Counted from the stretch's first letter, positions 6,874-14,506 are shown. The stretch is 16,887 nt of DNA from an uncultured Campylobacter sp. (GCA_943913625.1 CALTYW010000039.1:1-16887), one strand, 5' to 3'. The notes: generated by a model not told the origin, from the sequence alone. Made by a program: numbers and translations.

Positions 6874-7347
6874 TTGACAGCTCAGCAGATTTCCATCGAC
6901 CAGGCCATCGTGGCGGCGAAGGCAGCCGACGAGAAGCTCGGCGGCAACATTGCTGTGATTGACGTGTCCAACGTCATGGCCATTACCGACATCTTCGTCA
7001 TCGCCTCTGCAGAGTCGGAGCGCCAGGTGGCCGCCATCGTCGAGGAAGTCGAAGACGAGCTGACCAACATCGGCCTGGAGCCGAAGCGCCGCGAGGGCAA
7101 CCGGGAGAACCGGTGGGTGCTTTTGGATTACGGCAACTTTGTCGTGCATGTGCAGCGCGAGGCGGAGCGCGACTTCTACGGTCTTGACCGCCTGTACGCG
7201 GACTGCCCGGCCATCGCGGTGGACGGCCTCGAGCCCTACGAGCGCCCCGGCTCCTTCGGCGACGACGCCCAGGTGCGCGGCGCGCAGCAGTTGGAAGACC
7301 TGCCCCTGGCCGGGGAGGGTCCGGCCCCGGCCGACGACGAGTTTTAA
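6874..7347 (+). CDS. rsfS: Ribosomal silencing factor RsfS
   Basis: A 157-residue protein of the RsfS/DUF143 family. RsfS binds ribosomal protein L14 on the 50S subunit and blocks joining of the 30S subunit, lowering translation in stationary phase or starvation. Family features are visible: ITDIFVIASAESERQVAAI early and WVLLDYGNFVVHVQ followed by FYGLDRLYAD. The C-terminal acidic, proline-rich tail (about 120-157) exceeds the minimal domain. TTG at 6874 is chosen because GAAAGGA (6858-6864) lies 9 bases upstream and the family domain starts there; the longer frame from 6724 lies inside nadD. The phosphatase gene starts 4 bases after its stop. Confidence 0.95.
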   Translation: MTAQQISIDQAIVAAKAADEKLGGNIAVIDVSNVMAITDIFVIASAESERQVAAIVEEVEDELTNIGLEPKRREGNRENRWVLLDYGNFVVHVQREAERDFYGLDRLYADCPAIAVDGLEPYERPGSFGDDAQVRGAQQLEDLPLAGEGPAPADDEF

Positions 7348-7351
7348 GCTC

Positions 7352-8014
7352 ATGGCTCCGTCCAAGCGCCGCCTCATCCTCCTGCGCCACGGGGAGACGA
7401 CGTACAACGCCACCCGGCGCATGCAGGGCCAGCTCGACACCGAGCTGTCCGAGCGGGGGTTGGCGCAGGCACACGCGGCCGCCGAAGACCTGCGTGAGCT
7501 CGGCATTTCCAAAATCGTGTCGTCGGATTTGATGCGCGCCTTCACGACCGCCGAGGTGGTGGCGGAGGATTTGGGGCTGGAGATCGCCAAAGACAAGCGC
7601 CTGCGCGAAACCCACCTCGGCGCGTGGCAGGGCAAGACCCACCAGGAGGTCGACGAGGCGGATTCCAACGCGCGGGCGCACTGGCGCAATAACGCGCACT
7701 GGGCGCCGCCGGAGGGCGAAAGCCGCGTTGACGTGGCCGCTCGCGCGCGAGAGGTCGTCGACGAGCTCATGTCGTCTTACTCCGAGTGGGGCGGTTCGGC
7801 GGTGCTGCTTGTCGCCCACGGCGGCACGATTTCGGCGCTGACCTCCTCGCTGCTCGGCCTTGACGTCGCGCAGTACCCGCTGTTCAAGGGCCTCGGCAAC
7901 GCCAACACGTCCCAGCTTGTCGCGCTGCCGCAGTACGGAAAGAGCACTTCGCTTATCGACGATCCCTCGCGCGCCCAGTGGTACCTCGAAGCCTGGAACC
8001 GGGGGCGCAATTAA
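7352..8014 (+). CDS. gpgP: Histidine phosphatase, probable glucosyl-3-phosphoglycerate phosphatase
   Basis: A 220-residue cytoplasmic histidine-phosphatase (phosphoglycerate-mutase-like) protein. LILLRHGETTYN carries the RHG motif with the phospho-accepting His13. Glu86 in LRETHLGAW and His156 in LVAHGG complete the active site. The order nadD-rsfS-this gene matches the mycobacterial locus in which the gene encodes GpgP, which removes phosphate from glucosyl-3-phosphoglycerate on the way to glucosylglycerate and methylglucose lipopolysaccharides. The specific name is inferred from synteny and family; a general phosphatase is the alternative. The mycobacterial octT gene for the lipopolysaccharide is missing here. 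The TAA stop shares its last A with the ATG of degV (TAATG), so the two are translationally coupled. Confidence 0.85.
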   Translation: MAPSKRRLILLRHGETTYNATRRMQGQLDTELSERGLAQAHAAAEDLRELGISKIVSSDLMRAFTTAEVVAEDLGLEIAKDKRLRETHLGAWQGKTHQEVDEADSNARAHWRNNAHWAPPEGESRVDVAARAREVVDELMSSYSEWGGSAVLLVAHGGTISALTSSLLGLDVAQYPLFKGLGNANTSQLVALPQYGKSTSLIDDPSRAQWYLEAWNRGRN

Positions 8015-8820
8015 TGGGCGTGCGCATCGTCGTCGATTCTTCCGCCGGCCTACCGAAGGAGATCGTCGAGGAACTCGACATCACCGTCGCGGACCTGCAC
8101 GTGATGGGTAGTGCTTCCGATGCGAAGGACGAGGACTCCACCTCGGGGTTGTCGGCGCTGGAGTTGGCCGCGTGCTACGCGCGCCAGCTTGAGCGCGGCG
8201 GCGACGACGGCGTAGTGGCGCTGCACCTGTCGAAGTCGCTGTCTTCTACCTGGTCGGCGGCGGTGAGCGCGTCGGCCGTGTTTCCTGGCACGGTGCGTGT
8301 GGTGGAGACGAACGCCGCCGGCATGGCCATCGGCGCCGCCGCGATGGCAGCTGCGAGTGTGGCGCGCGAGGGCGGCGACTTGGACGCCTGCGAAGCGATG
8401 GCGAAATCGACGCTGCGGCGCTCCGACACTTGGCTCTACCTGCACCAGTTGGAGGACCTGCGCAAGTCCGGCCGTCTATCCACGGGCACCTCGGTGCTCT
8501 CCGCGGCGCTGCTGGCGAACAAGCCGATCCTGCACGTCGGCGGCGGCAAACTGGAGCTCGCGGGGAAGACCCGCACGCAGACCAAGGCGTTTACGAAACT
8601 CGCCGAGCTTGTGCTCGAGCGCGCCGGCGGCCAGCCGGTGTTCGCTGCGATCCAGCACGCCAACGCATCCGCTTCGGCGCAACAACTCTCCGAGTTGCTG
8701 GAGAGCCAGCTGCCGGAGGGCTCGCGCGTGTTGGTCGAGCCGCTCGCCGAGGTACTCGCCGTCCACACTGGCGAGGGTGCCGTTGGGCTTTCTGTGGTGT
8801 TCTCTTCACACGGCGAATAG
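8014..8820 (+). CDS. DegV-family fatty-acid-binding protein
   Basis: A 268-residue protein of the DegV family, slightly shorter than many members. The start MGVRIVVDSSAGLP is the family signature (VVDSSAGLP). HLSKSLSSTW and DLRKSGRLSTG are the next conserved blocks, which line the lipid pocket. DegV/FakB proteins bind a fatty acid; in Firmicutes they present it to the kinase FakA for phospholipid synthesis. No FakA gene is in this window, so the role here is open. Translation is probably coupled to the upstream phosphatase by the TAATG overlap. In mycobacteria the degV homologue lies in the same cluster. Confidence 0.9.
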   Translation: MGVRIVVDSSAGLPKEIVEELDITVADLHVMGSASDAKDEDSTSGLSALELAACYARQLERGGDDGVVALHLSKSLSSTWSAAVSASAVFPGTVRVVETNAAGMAIGAAAMAAASVAREGGDLDACEAMAKSTLRRSDTWLYLHQLEDLRKSGRLSTGTSVLSAALLANKPILHVGGGKLELAGKTRTQTKAFTKLAELVLERAGGQPVFAAIQHANASASAQQLSELLESQLPEGSRVLVEPLAEVLAVHTGEGAVGLSVVFSSHGE

Positions 8821-8848
8821 GCGGGTTTCGTTTCCGTTTGTGTCCGTT

Positions 8849-8898
8849 CTGTGGATAACCGCCCCACATCGTTGACGCCGAAGCCGAGTTATCCCCAG
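8849..8898. promoter_or_regulatory. Two opposed DnaA-box-like sequences upstream of comEA
   Basis: TGTGGATAA (8850-8858) is an exact match to the DnaA box TTATCCACA on the minus strand. TTATCCCCA (8889-8897) matches it with one change on the plus strand. Together CTGTGGATAAC and GTTATCCCCAG form an 11-base inverted repeat with one mismatch across a 28-base spacer. The pair lies in the 130-base gap between degV and comEA. DnaA-dependent control of comEA is possible but untested. A hairpin of no DnaA relevance is the alternative. Confidence 0.45.
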
Positions 8899-8950
8899 AT
8901 TTCCCGCACCCCTCTGGTGCGCTTGGCGTGAGGTTTCTAGCGTTGCCGCC

Positions 8951-9616
8951 ATGAAAGCCATGGAAGTGCACGCCACACGCGCCGTCGACCGCATCAAGGA
9001 ACTCACCCGCCCAACCGGCGAGGAAGACCTCCTCCACGTCCAATACCCGGAGCCGCGCGTCCACGTGCCGGTGAAGCACGCCGCCGTGGCCGCCGGCGCG
9101 GTGCTCATCGCCGTCGGCGGGTGGGCGCTCACCCGCGGCGACCCGCCCGGGCCCGAGGAGGTGACTTGGGAGCACGTCGCCGACCCCACCGAAGTCGCCG
9201 GGGTCGTGGTCGTCTCCGTCGTCGGCGAGGTCGAAAACCCCGGCCTGATCACGCTCAACGAGGGATCCCGCATCGCCGACGCCCTCCAGATTGCCCGCCC
9301 CCTGCCGCACGCGGACTTAATCGCGCTGAACCAGGCGCAGTTGCTTGTCGACGGCACCCAGATCCACGTCCAGGCCATCGGCGCCCCGCCGGTCCCCGGC
9401 GCGGGTGGTGCCTCCCCGTCTCCCGGCGGGATCTCCCTCAACTCGGCCACAGCCCAGGAGCTCACAGCGCTGCCGGGGGTCGGCGAGGCAACCGCCGCCG
9501 CGATCGTCGCCCACCGGGAAGCCAACGGGCCGTTCACATCGGTGGAGCAGCTCATGGATGTCCGCGGCATCGGCCCCGCCAAGTTCGAGGCCATGCGCGA
9601 CCAGCTCGCCCTGTAG
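8951..9616 (+). CDS. comEA: ComEA-family DNA-binding protein
   Basis: A 221-residue membrane-anchored DNA-binding protein. A short cytoplasmic N-terminus is followed by one transmembrane helix (about residues 44-60), a SLBB-like ligand-binding domain (about 84-140, VVGEVENPGLITL) and a tandem helix-hairpin-helix at the C-terminus (about 160-221) with LPGVGEATAAAIVAHR and VRGIGPAKFEAM. ComEA binds incoming double-stranded DNA outside the membrane for the ComEC channel. ATG at 8951 is used; ATG at 8960 is also possible and neither has a clear Shine-Dalgarno. comEC starts 2 bases after the stop. Corynebacteria are not generally known to be naturally competent, so the role may be nutritional or residual. 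Confidence 0.93.
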   Translation: MKAMEVHATRAVDRIKELTRPTGEEDLLHVQYPEPRVHVPVKHAAVAAGAVLIAVGGWALTRGDPPGPEEVTWEHVADPTEVAGVVVVSVVGEVENPGLITLNEGSRIADALQIARPLPHADLIALNQAQLLVDGTQIHVQAIGAPPVPGAGGASPSPGGISLNSATAQELTALPGVGEATAAAIVAHREANGPFTSVEQLMDVRGIGPAKFEAMRDQLAL

Positions 9617-9618
9617 CG

Positions 9619-11253
9619 ATGGGGGAGGTCCGTCTCGTCCCGGCGGCACTCGCGGTGTGGGGCGCCGCCGCGGCTTGCGTGCTGTGGGGTGCGTGGGCCG
9701 CGGTCGTCGTGATGGCCGTCGTGGCGTCGGCCTGCGTGTTGCGACGCGAGCCCGGCCAAGCCGTCCTCGTCACCGGCCTGGGTGCCGCTGCGGTGGCGAC
9801 CGCCAGTGTTCGGGTCCGCATCGCCCGCGCCTGGGACTTCGGCGGGGAGGTCGCTGGCACCGTATCCGGCGCGCCCAAGCAAACAACCACCGGCTCGTGG
9901 CTCGTGCGCGTGCGTGCGCCCGGCCACCCCACCACCACGCCCGTCTTCGCGGAAGAGCTTCCAGAAGGTGTGGTCCCCGGCGCGCAGGTGATCGCCCGCG
10001 GCCGGCTCGGCGAATCGGGTGTGCCCGGCGTCAACCCGGTAACACTTAGCGGAAAAGTCAAGGTGGCCGCCCCGCCGGAGGGGCTCGCCGCCTTCGCCCA
10101 GCACGTGCGCGCCACCTTCGCAGCCTCTGTGGAAGCTCGGGTGGGGGAGGCGTCCCGAGGCCTCATTCCAGGCATGGTGCTTGGCGACGTCTCCTTACAA
10201 ACCCCCGCCGAACAACAGGCCTACATCGACACCGGGCTATCCCACCTGTCCGCCGTGTCGGGGGCCAACATCGCGATCGTCACAGCCTTTGCGGCGGTGG
10301 CGGCTGCGGCGTTGGGGTTGGGGTTGCGGGGGAGGGTGGTGGCGTCGATAAGCATGCTGCTTGTATATGCCGCGCTGGTGGGGCCGGAGCCGAGCGTGCT
10401 GCGCGCGTCGGTGACGGGGATGGTTGGGCTCACGGCGGTGCTGGCGTCGCGGCAGTCGGAGCCGGTGCACGCGCTGTGTCTCGCGGTGATTGGGCTGGTG
10501 CTGGTGGATACGGACCTTGCCGTCCATTTCGGCTTCGTCCTGTCCGTCGCCGCGACTGCCGGCATTGTGGCGCTGTACCCGCTGCTGTACCGGGCGCTCG
10601 CACCCCTGGGGTGGCCGGACATTCTGGTGCGCGCGCTCGCTGTGGCGGTGGCCGCCGACGTCGCGACGATGCCAGTCGTGGCGCTCATGGCCGGGCGGGT
10701 CTCGTTGGTGTCGGTCGGTGCGAACGTGCTGGTTGCGCCGGTGACAGGGCCCGTCACGGTGCTTGGATTGCTCGCCGCCGCGTGCAGTCTTCTGCCCGGC
10801 GGTTTGGAGGTGCCGCTGCTGTGGGTCATCGAGCCGATGGCGCGGTGGGTGCGCCTGGTCGCCGAGGCCGGTTCGGGGTTGCCGAGCGCGACGGTGGAGG
10901 CTGAGCCCTTGGCCGCGGCGCTGGCCTACGGGTGGGTCATCGCCGGGTTCGTGGCAGGGCACCCGAGGGTGACCGTAGGAGTGGCAGCGGCGTGCGTGGC
11001 GTTCAGCGCATTCTCTGCCCCGCATCTGGGCTGGCCGCTTGACCTCACCCAGCTGCAGCCGCACGTGGTGCGGACCGAGGAGGAGGTGGAGCCCGTCCCG
11101 CCCGGCACGCAGCTCGTGGTGGTGCTCGAGGAGGGTGCGCCCCACACCCGGCCCGTGGCCACCCGCGGCGGTATCCCGGTGATCTTTCCGAACCGCGACG
11201 GGGAGGTGGTTATTTACCCGGACGGCACCCAGGTGCTACCGGGTGAGGGCTAG
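9619..11253 (+). CDS. comEC: ComEC/Rec2-family DNA-uptake channel, short form
   Basis: A 544-residue polytopic membrane protein. The N-terminus holds two hydrophobic hairpins and a soluble OB-like part (about residues 70-150). The Competence domain follows with the signature LSHLSAVSGANIAIV near 204-218 and then eight or so membrane helices to about residue 480. The protein is predicted to pass single-stranded DNA into the cell. Full-length ComEC proteins are usually about 700-800 residues and end in a metallo-beta-lactamase domain; none is present here, and the C-terminus is an unrelated acidic, proline-rich tail of about 60 residues. ATG at 9619 is taken, 2 bases after the comEA stop, though an open frame extends upstream. 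The codon use is that of the core genes. Confidence 0.92.
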   Translation: MGEVRLVPAALAVWGAAAACVLWGAWAAVVVMAVVASACVLRREPGQAVLVTGLGAAAVATASVRVRIARAWDFGGEVAGTVSGAPKQTTTGSWLVRVRAPGHPTTTPVFAEELPEGVVPGAQVIARGRLGESGVPGVNPVTLSGKVKVAAPPEGLAAFAQHVRATFAASVEARVGEASRGLIPGMVLGDVSLQTPAEQQAYIDTGLSHLSAVSGANIAIVTAFAAVAAAALGLGLRGRVVASISMLLVYAALVGPEPSVLRASVTGMVGLTAVLASRQSEPVHALCLAVIGLVLVDTDLAVHFGFVLSVAATAGIVALYPLLYRALAPLGWPDILVRALAVAVAADVATMPVVALMAGRVSLVSVGANVLVAPVTGPVTVLGLLAAACSLLPGGLEVPLLWVIEPMARWVRLVAEAGSGLPSATVEAEPLAAALAYGWVIAGFVAGHPRVTVGVAAACVAFSAFSAPHLGWPLDLTQLQPHVVRTEEEVEPVPPGTQLVVVLEEGAPHTRPVATRGGIPVIFPNRDGEVVIYPDGTQVLPGEG

Positions 11254-11256
11254 ACG

Positions 11257-11598
11257 CTAGGCCAGATGGCTGTTTGGAAGTTTGTCCTCTGGTGACGACT
11301 TGAGAAGAACACGCGACTTTGGAGTAAGCGAGCCGGTGGTGAAGCTCAGTTGACTAAGGAGCAGCAAATCCGATTGCAAGGTCAACTCGTCGGCTTCTCT
11401 AACGTGGACAGAGCGAGTGATATCGCTAACCACAGGAGTGTGCTTGAGGTCCAAAATCTCTAAACCGACGAGGCAGTCAAACTCGTCAAGGTCTGCGATC
11501 ACGCCCCCGCCAAGCTCTATTGAGCGAACAACACGAGCACTGTTCAAATCAATGTAGGCGAACGACCCGATAGCTTCACGGGAAACTTTGAGGCTCAT
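11257..11598 (-). CDS. DUF2283-like small protein, possible antitoxin
   Basis: A 113-residue protein. The stretch FAYIDLNSARVVRSIELG, then VIADLDEFDCLVGLEILD (about residues 13-50), looks like a DUF2283 domain, with the typical D-x-D-x3-x-VGLEIL pattern. The C-terminal 60 residues have no pattern I can name. DUF2283 genes often lie beside DUF4258 genes, and this pair is suspected of being a toxin-antitoxin system, with this protein as antitoxin; that role is not seen in the sequence. ATG at 11598 has AAGGAAG (minus strand, 11609-11603) 4 bases upstream. It is the last gene of a three-gene minus-strand operon, 12 bases after its neighbour, and ends 3 bases from the comEC stop. Confidence 0.7.
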   Translation of the reverse strand: MSLKVSREAIGSFAYIDLNSARVVRSIELGGGVIADLDEFDCLVGLEILDLKHTPVVSDITRSVHVREADELTLQSDLLLLSQLSFTTGSLTPKSRVLLKSSPEDKLPNSHLA

Positions 11599-11610
11599 TT
11601 TGCTTCCTTG

Positions 11611-11832
11611 CTATTTCTTGAACGCGGTGACAACAACGGTTGGATCGGTCTCGTCAACGATAACAACACACACGACTTCATCGAGCCGCCGTTCGTAAAC
11701 GGTTTTTCCGGGTGCGTCTCCCGGCCTGGTCAGTTGCGGATCACGTAGCACAGAACGCACCTCGCTTTCTGAAATTCCACGCCGACGCATTTGGTCGACT
11801 GCGTGTCTAGTGAAATGGAGCCTTTCAAACAT
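11611..11832 (-). CDS. DUF4258-like small protein, possible RNase toxin
   Basis: A 73-residue protein. HFTRHAVDQMRRRGIS (about residues 6-21) followed by SEVRSVLRDPQ is the DUF4258 pattern, and a strand-rich C-terminus (VVCVVIVDETDPTVVVTAF) follows. DUF4258 is thought to share a BECR-type RNase fold with several toxins, so this could be an RNA-cleaving toxin; the catalytic residues cannot be confirmed by eye. ATG at 11832 is preferred to the longer frame from 11877 because it matches the family and because it overlaps the upstream stop by 8 bases (ATGTTTGA on the minus strand), a coupling arrangement. It lies between the DUF6941-like and DUF2283-like genes. Confidence 0.7.
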   Translation of the reverse strand: MFERLHFTRHAVDQMRRRGISESEVRSVLRDPQLTRPGDAPGKTVYERRLDEVVCVVIVDETDPTVVVTAFKK

Positions 11833-12226
11833 CTGGGCCCAACGCTTCGAATGCGAGCCGTCTAGCTGGCAGGTCATTCAAGTCTACGAAACATTCGTAA
11901 AGACCAGGCTCAGCCACCAACAGTGGTGCGCGGAATACAAATACCGCTGCAATTTTACCGTCATAACGCACGGCATCGTGCTCATCCTCCAGTGAGGCCC
12001 GGACGTCAATAATCGGATTGGCTTCACCATGTTTGACAAATCGGATCGATAATTCCGGCTCCGGGTCGGTCTCAAGTCGCCTTATTCGGCCCGCGACCGA
12101 GACATCAAGTATCCCCGGGTAGTTCATAGCTTCCACCTGAGTGAAGCTCGCCCCCACAGCTGTGATCTTTCCGTCTTCGGCCTTTGCGTACTCCGCTAAG
12201 AACGCGTAATCCAATTCCGCTGCCAT
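11825..12226 (-). CDS. DUF6941-like protein of unknown function
   Basis: A 133-residue protein if started at 12226. The opening MAAELDYAFLAEYAKAEDGKITAVGASF resembles the DUF6941 group, small all-beta proteins known only from bioinformatics; the match is moderate. The rest has alternating strands (VSVAGRIR, IAAVFVFRAP, LYECFVDLN) and no enzyme motif. The frame stays open to 12388, and starts at 12259 or 12361 cannot be excluded; the 12361 ATG has AAAGGG only 3 bases ahead of it. The C-terminus overlaps the DUF4258-like start by 8 bases, so the two are coupled. The function, and whether it belongs to a toxin-antitoxin module, are unknown. The region is more AT-rich by eye than the core. Confidence 0.6.
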   Translation of the reverse strand: MAAELDYAFLAEYAKAEDGKITAVGASFTQVEAMNYPGILDVSVAGRIRRLETDPEPELSIRFVKHGEANPIIDVRASLEDEHDAVRYDGKIAAVFVFRAPLLVAEPGLYECFVDLNDLPARRLAFEALGPDV

Positions 12227-12488
12227 ACGGTCAAGTAGTACACGCTTCGACGAATGCATGATAGAGGCAATTCGGGCCCGGAAACCGCGGACCGAGATCA
12301 GTAGGGCGCAAAGATCTCGAGGAGATAGGTGCCGGAAGATTCCTCTGAGCTGTGTTTTCATGATCCCTTTGCAGCCTTGAACGCGCACCTAGAGAATTCT
12401 CGCCCTACAGTTCGCAACTATCCGGCAGACGAAGGGCGCGATCACCGGCGGGGTCACCGCCGCCCCAACCGCCTCCCAACCCCCGCCC

Positions 12489-12494
12489 TAAGAT
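12489..12494 (+). promoter_or_regulatory. Putative -10 box of holA
   Basis: TAAGAT fits TAnnnT and ends 7 bases before the ATG at 12502. The upstream in-frame ATG at 12493 lies inside this box, so 12502 is favoured as the start of a leaderless message. No clear -35 is visible. The same TAAGAT hexamer occurs before lepA. Confidence 0.45.
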
Positions 12495-12501
12495 GGTGCG
12501 C

Positions 12502-13446
12502 ATGCTCAATCCCGTGCACCTCGTCCTAGGTGAAGAGGACTTCCTTGCAGAGCGCATCACTAAGGAGCTCATCAGCCAGGCCACGCCGAATGGCGGCCCG
12601 GCACCCGAGGTGACCACGCTGCGCGCGAACGAGGTGACCGAGGGCGACATCGCTATGGCCACCAGCCCGTCGCTGTTCGCGGAGGAGCGCGTGGTTGTGT
12701 TCAAGCACGCCGAACTGGCAGGTAAAGAGCCGACCGAGATCCTGCTGCAGGCGTGCGTTGACCCGGCGCCGGGGATGGTGCTGATTATCCAGCACACCGG
12801 CAAGGGCCGCCAGCAGGCGATGGTGAAGAAGTTCCAGAAGTTCGCCGAGGTGCACAAGGCCAACCCACTGAACGAAAGAGAACGGCGGAGCTGGCTCATG
12901 AACGAGTTCCGCAGCCACGGCGTGCGCCCCACCGGCGACGTCGTCCAGGCTGTGCTGGAGTCAGTGGGCTCCGACCTTCGCGAACTTGCCAGCGCGGTGA
13001 GCCAGCTCGTCGCCGACACCGACGGCGAGATCACCACTGAGACCGTCCGCCGGTACTACGTCGGCGTGGCAGAGGTCGCCGGCTTCGACATCGCCGACCA
13101 GGCGGTGACGGGCCGTGCGGATAGGGCGCTTGCGTCGGCACGCAGGGCGCTGCAGCTCGGAGTGGAGCCGGCGGCGATCGCCGCGGCGCTGGCGCGCAAG
13201 GTGGGCGACATTGCCAAGCTTTACGACGTCCGCGGCGCCAACCCCAACCAACTCGCCGGACAACTGGGCATGCACCCCTTCGTGGCCAAGAAGACCATGC
13301 AGGTGGCGCGGCAGTGGAACGGGGACGCGATTTCGCGCGCCGTCATCATCGTCGCCGAACTGGACGCCGAGGTGAAAGGCCAGGGCGGCGACCCGGAGTT
13401 CGCAGTGGAGGACGCGGTGCGACGGGTCGCGGAGCTCGCGCGCTAG
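12502..13446 (+). CDS. holA: DNA polymerase III delta subunit
   Basis: A 314-residue cytoplasmic protein of the AAA+-like clamp-loader family. The delta subunit opens the sliding clamp so that it can be loaded onto primed DNA. The start MLNPVHLVLGEEDFLAERITKEL is the family N-terminus, and KKFQKFAEVHKANPLNERER and the C-terminal QLGMHPFVAKKTMQVARQW match delta. The lack of a Walker A motif is normal for this subunit. The gene lies in the same order as in mycobacteria, between comEA/comEC and rpsT. The start at 12502 is favoured over 12493 because of the -10 box. Confidence 0.93.
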   Translation: MLNPVHLVLGEEDFLAERITKELISQATPNGGPAPEVTTLRANEVTEGDIAMATSPSLFAEERVVVFKHAELAGKEPTEILLQACVDPAPGMVLIIQHTGKGRQQAMVKKFQKFAEVHKANPLNERERRSWLMNEFRSHGVRPTGDVVQAVLESVGSDLRELASAVSQLVADTDGEITTETVRRYYVGVAEVAGFDIADQAVTGRADRALASARRALQLGVEPAAIAAALARKVGDIAKLYDVRGANPNQLAGQLGMHPFVAKKTMQVARQWNGDAISRAVIIVAELDAEVKGQGGDPEFAVEDAVRRVAELAR

Positions 13447-13457
13447 GGTGTCCTTCC

Positions 13458-13856
13458 GTGAACAACCAGGCTGACCCAGAAGGCGTCCCCGACGACGTGC
13501 GCGAGTTCGCCAGCACTCTCTTCGACCTTGCCCGCGCGGGCGACGAAACGCTGCTGGATTACATCGACCACGGCGTGGACCCCAACCTCTCCAACCAGGA
13601 CGGCAACAGCCTGCTCATGCTGGCGGCGTACGCCGGACATGCGCGCTTGGTGGAGGGGATTGCGGGGAGGAACGGGGACGTCGATAAGCAAAATGCTCGT
13701 GGGCAGTCGCCGCTGGCTGGAGCGGTATTCAAGAAGGAGGACGCCGTCGTCGACGTCCTGCTGGCCGCCGGCGCCGACCCGCACGCAGGCACGCCGAGCG
13801 CGATCGACACGGCGCGCATGTTCGGGCGCGAGGACCTCGTGGAGCGTATGCAGTGA
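13458..13856 (+). CDS. Ankyrin-repeat protein
   Basis: A 132-residue protein with about three ankyrin repeats: DETLLDYIDHGVDPNLSNQ, GNSLLMLAAYAGHARLVEGI, then GQSPLAGAVFKKEDAVVDVL and LLAAGADPHAGTPSAI. Ankyrin repeats bind other proteins; no partner can be named. There is no signal peptide, so it is probably cytoplasmic. GTG at 13458 starts 12 bases after the holA stop and lacks a strong Shine-Dalgarno. The 3' end overlaps the exporter gene by 4 bases (GTGA), so translation is coupled. Confidence 0.85.
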   Translation: MNNQADPEGVPDDVREFASTLFDLARAGDETLLDYIDHGVDPNLSNQDGNSLLMLAAYAGHARLVEGIAGRNGDVDKQNARGQSPLAGAVFKKEDAVVDVLLAAGADPHAGTPSAIDTARMFGREDLVERMQ

Positions 13857-14494
13857 TTGCGCCGGGCGACCTCGCGGTCATCCTCGGTTTGAACCTCCTG
13901 GGCGCGGCCGCGCCGGGGCCGGACATGGTGCTGATCACGCGCACCGCCGTGCGATCGCGGCGTCACGCGTGGGCGACGATGCTGGGCATCCAAACCGGCG
14001 TGCTCATGTGGTGCGCGCTCACCGTCTTCGGTGCGGCCGCCCTGCTCAACGCGGTGCCGCAGGCGCTGACCTACATCCAGATCGGCGGCGGCGCGGTGCT
14101 GATTTACATGGGCGTGGGCAACGTCCGCTCCGGCATCCAGGAGCGCTACAACCCGCCGCTCGACCTCGCCGACGCCGAGCGGCGCCTGGGCACACCGCGG
14201 GCGAGCTTCACACGCGGCCTGGCCACGAACCTGGCGAACCCGAAGATCGTGGTGGCGCTGTCCTCCATGATCGCGCCGCTGCTTCCCCCGAACCCCTCAT
14301 TCGCCACCGCGTTGCTGGTGGTGTTCACGCTCTGGATCAGCTCGTTTCTGCTGTTCAGCGTTATCGTCCACTTCGTGTCCACGGAGCGCGTGCGCCGCAA
14401 ATTCCTCCGCGCCGGCCCCTACATCGACATCGGCGCGGGCCTGTTCTTCGTCAGCGTGGGCGTCGCGCTGATGATCCGCGGGGCGTTTGCTTAA
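13853..14494 (+). CDS. LysE/RhtB-family amino acid exporter
   Basis: A 213-residue membrane protein with six predicted helices, matching the LysE/RhtB size. The signature LLGAAAPGPDMVLITRTAV near residues 15-35 is the N-terminal GPD-containing block of the family. FTRGLATNLANPKIVVALS (about 120-140) is the second conserved block with the NPK motif. Family members export lysine, threonine, homoserine or related compounds by proton antiport; the substrate cannot be read. GTG at 13853 overlaps the ankyrin gene stop by 4 bases. The stop is 12 bases from the convergent esterase gene, with no visible terminator between them. Confidence 0.9.
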   Translation: MIAPGDLAVILGLNLLGAAAPGPDMVLITRTAVRSRRHAWATMLGIQTGVLMWCALTVFGAAALLNAVPQALTYIQIGGGAVLIYMGVGNVRSGIQERYNPPLDLADAERRLGTPRASFTRGLATNLANPKIVVALSSMIAPLLPPNPSFATALLVVFTLWISSFLLFSVIVHFVSTERVRRKFLRAGPYIDIGAGLFFVSVGVALMIRGAFA

Positions 14495-14506
14495 CGACGC
14501 CCTGCT

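Noticed and set aside
9121..9618. Extended start for comEC inside comEA
   Set aside because: The added part is an arginine- and proline-rich shadow of comEA in another frame; the hydrophobic protein starts at 9619.
8806..10104. 432-codon minus-strand open frame across comEA and comEC
   Set aside because: It overlaps two well-supported plus-strand genes and its translation is low-complexity, so it is a GC-driven artefact.
11833..11877. Longer start for the DUF4258-like gene
   Set aside because: The extra 15 residues lie inside the upstream gene and are not part of the family pattern; the overlapping ATG at 11832 fits coupling.
13446..14494. Ankyrin protein and LysE exporter as a novel two-part system
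   Set aside because: They are coupled by a 4-base overlap, but both look like ordinary core genes downstream of holA, and nothing links their functions.
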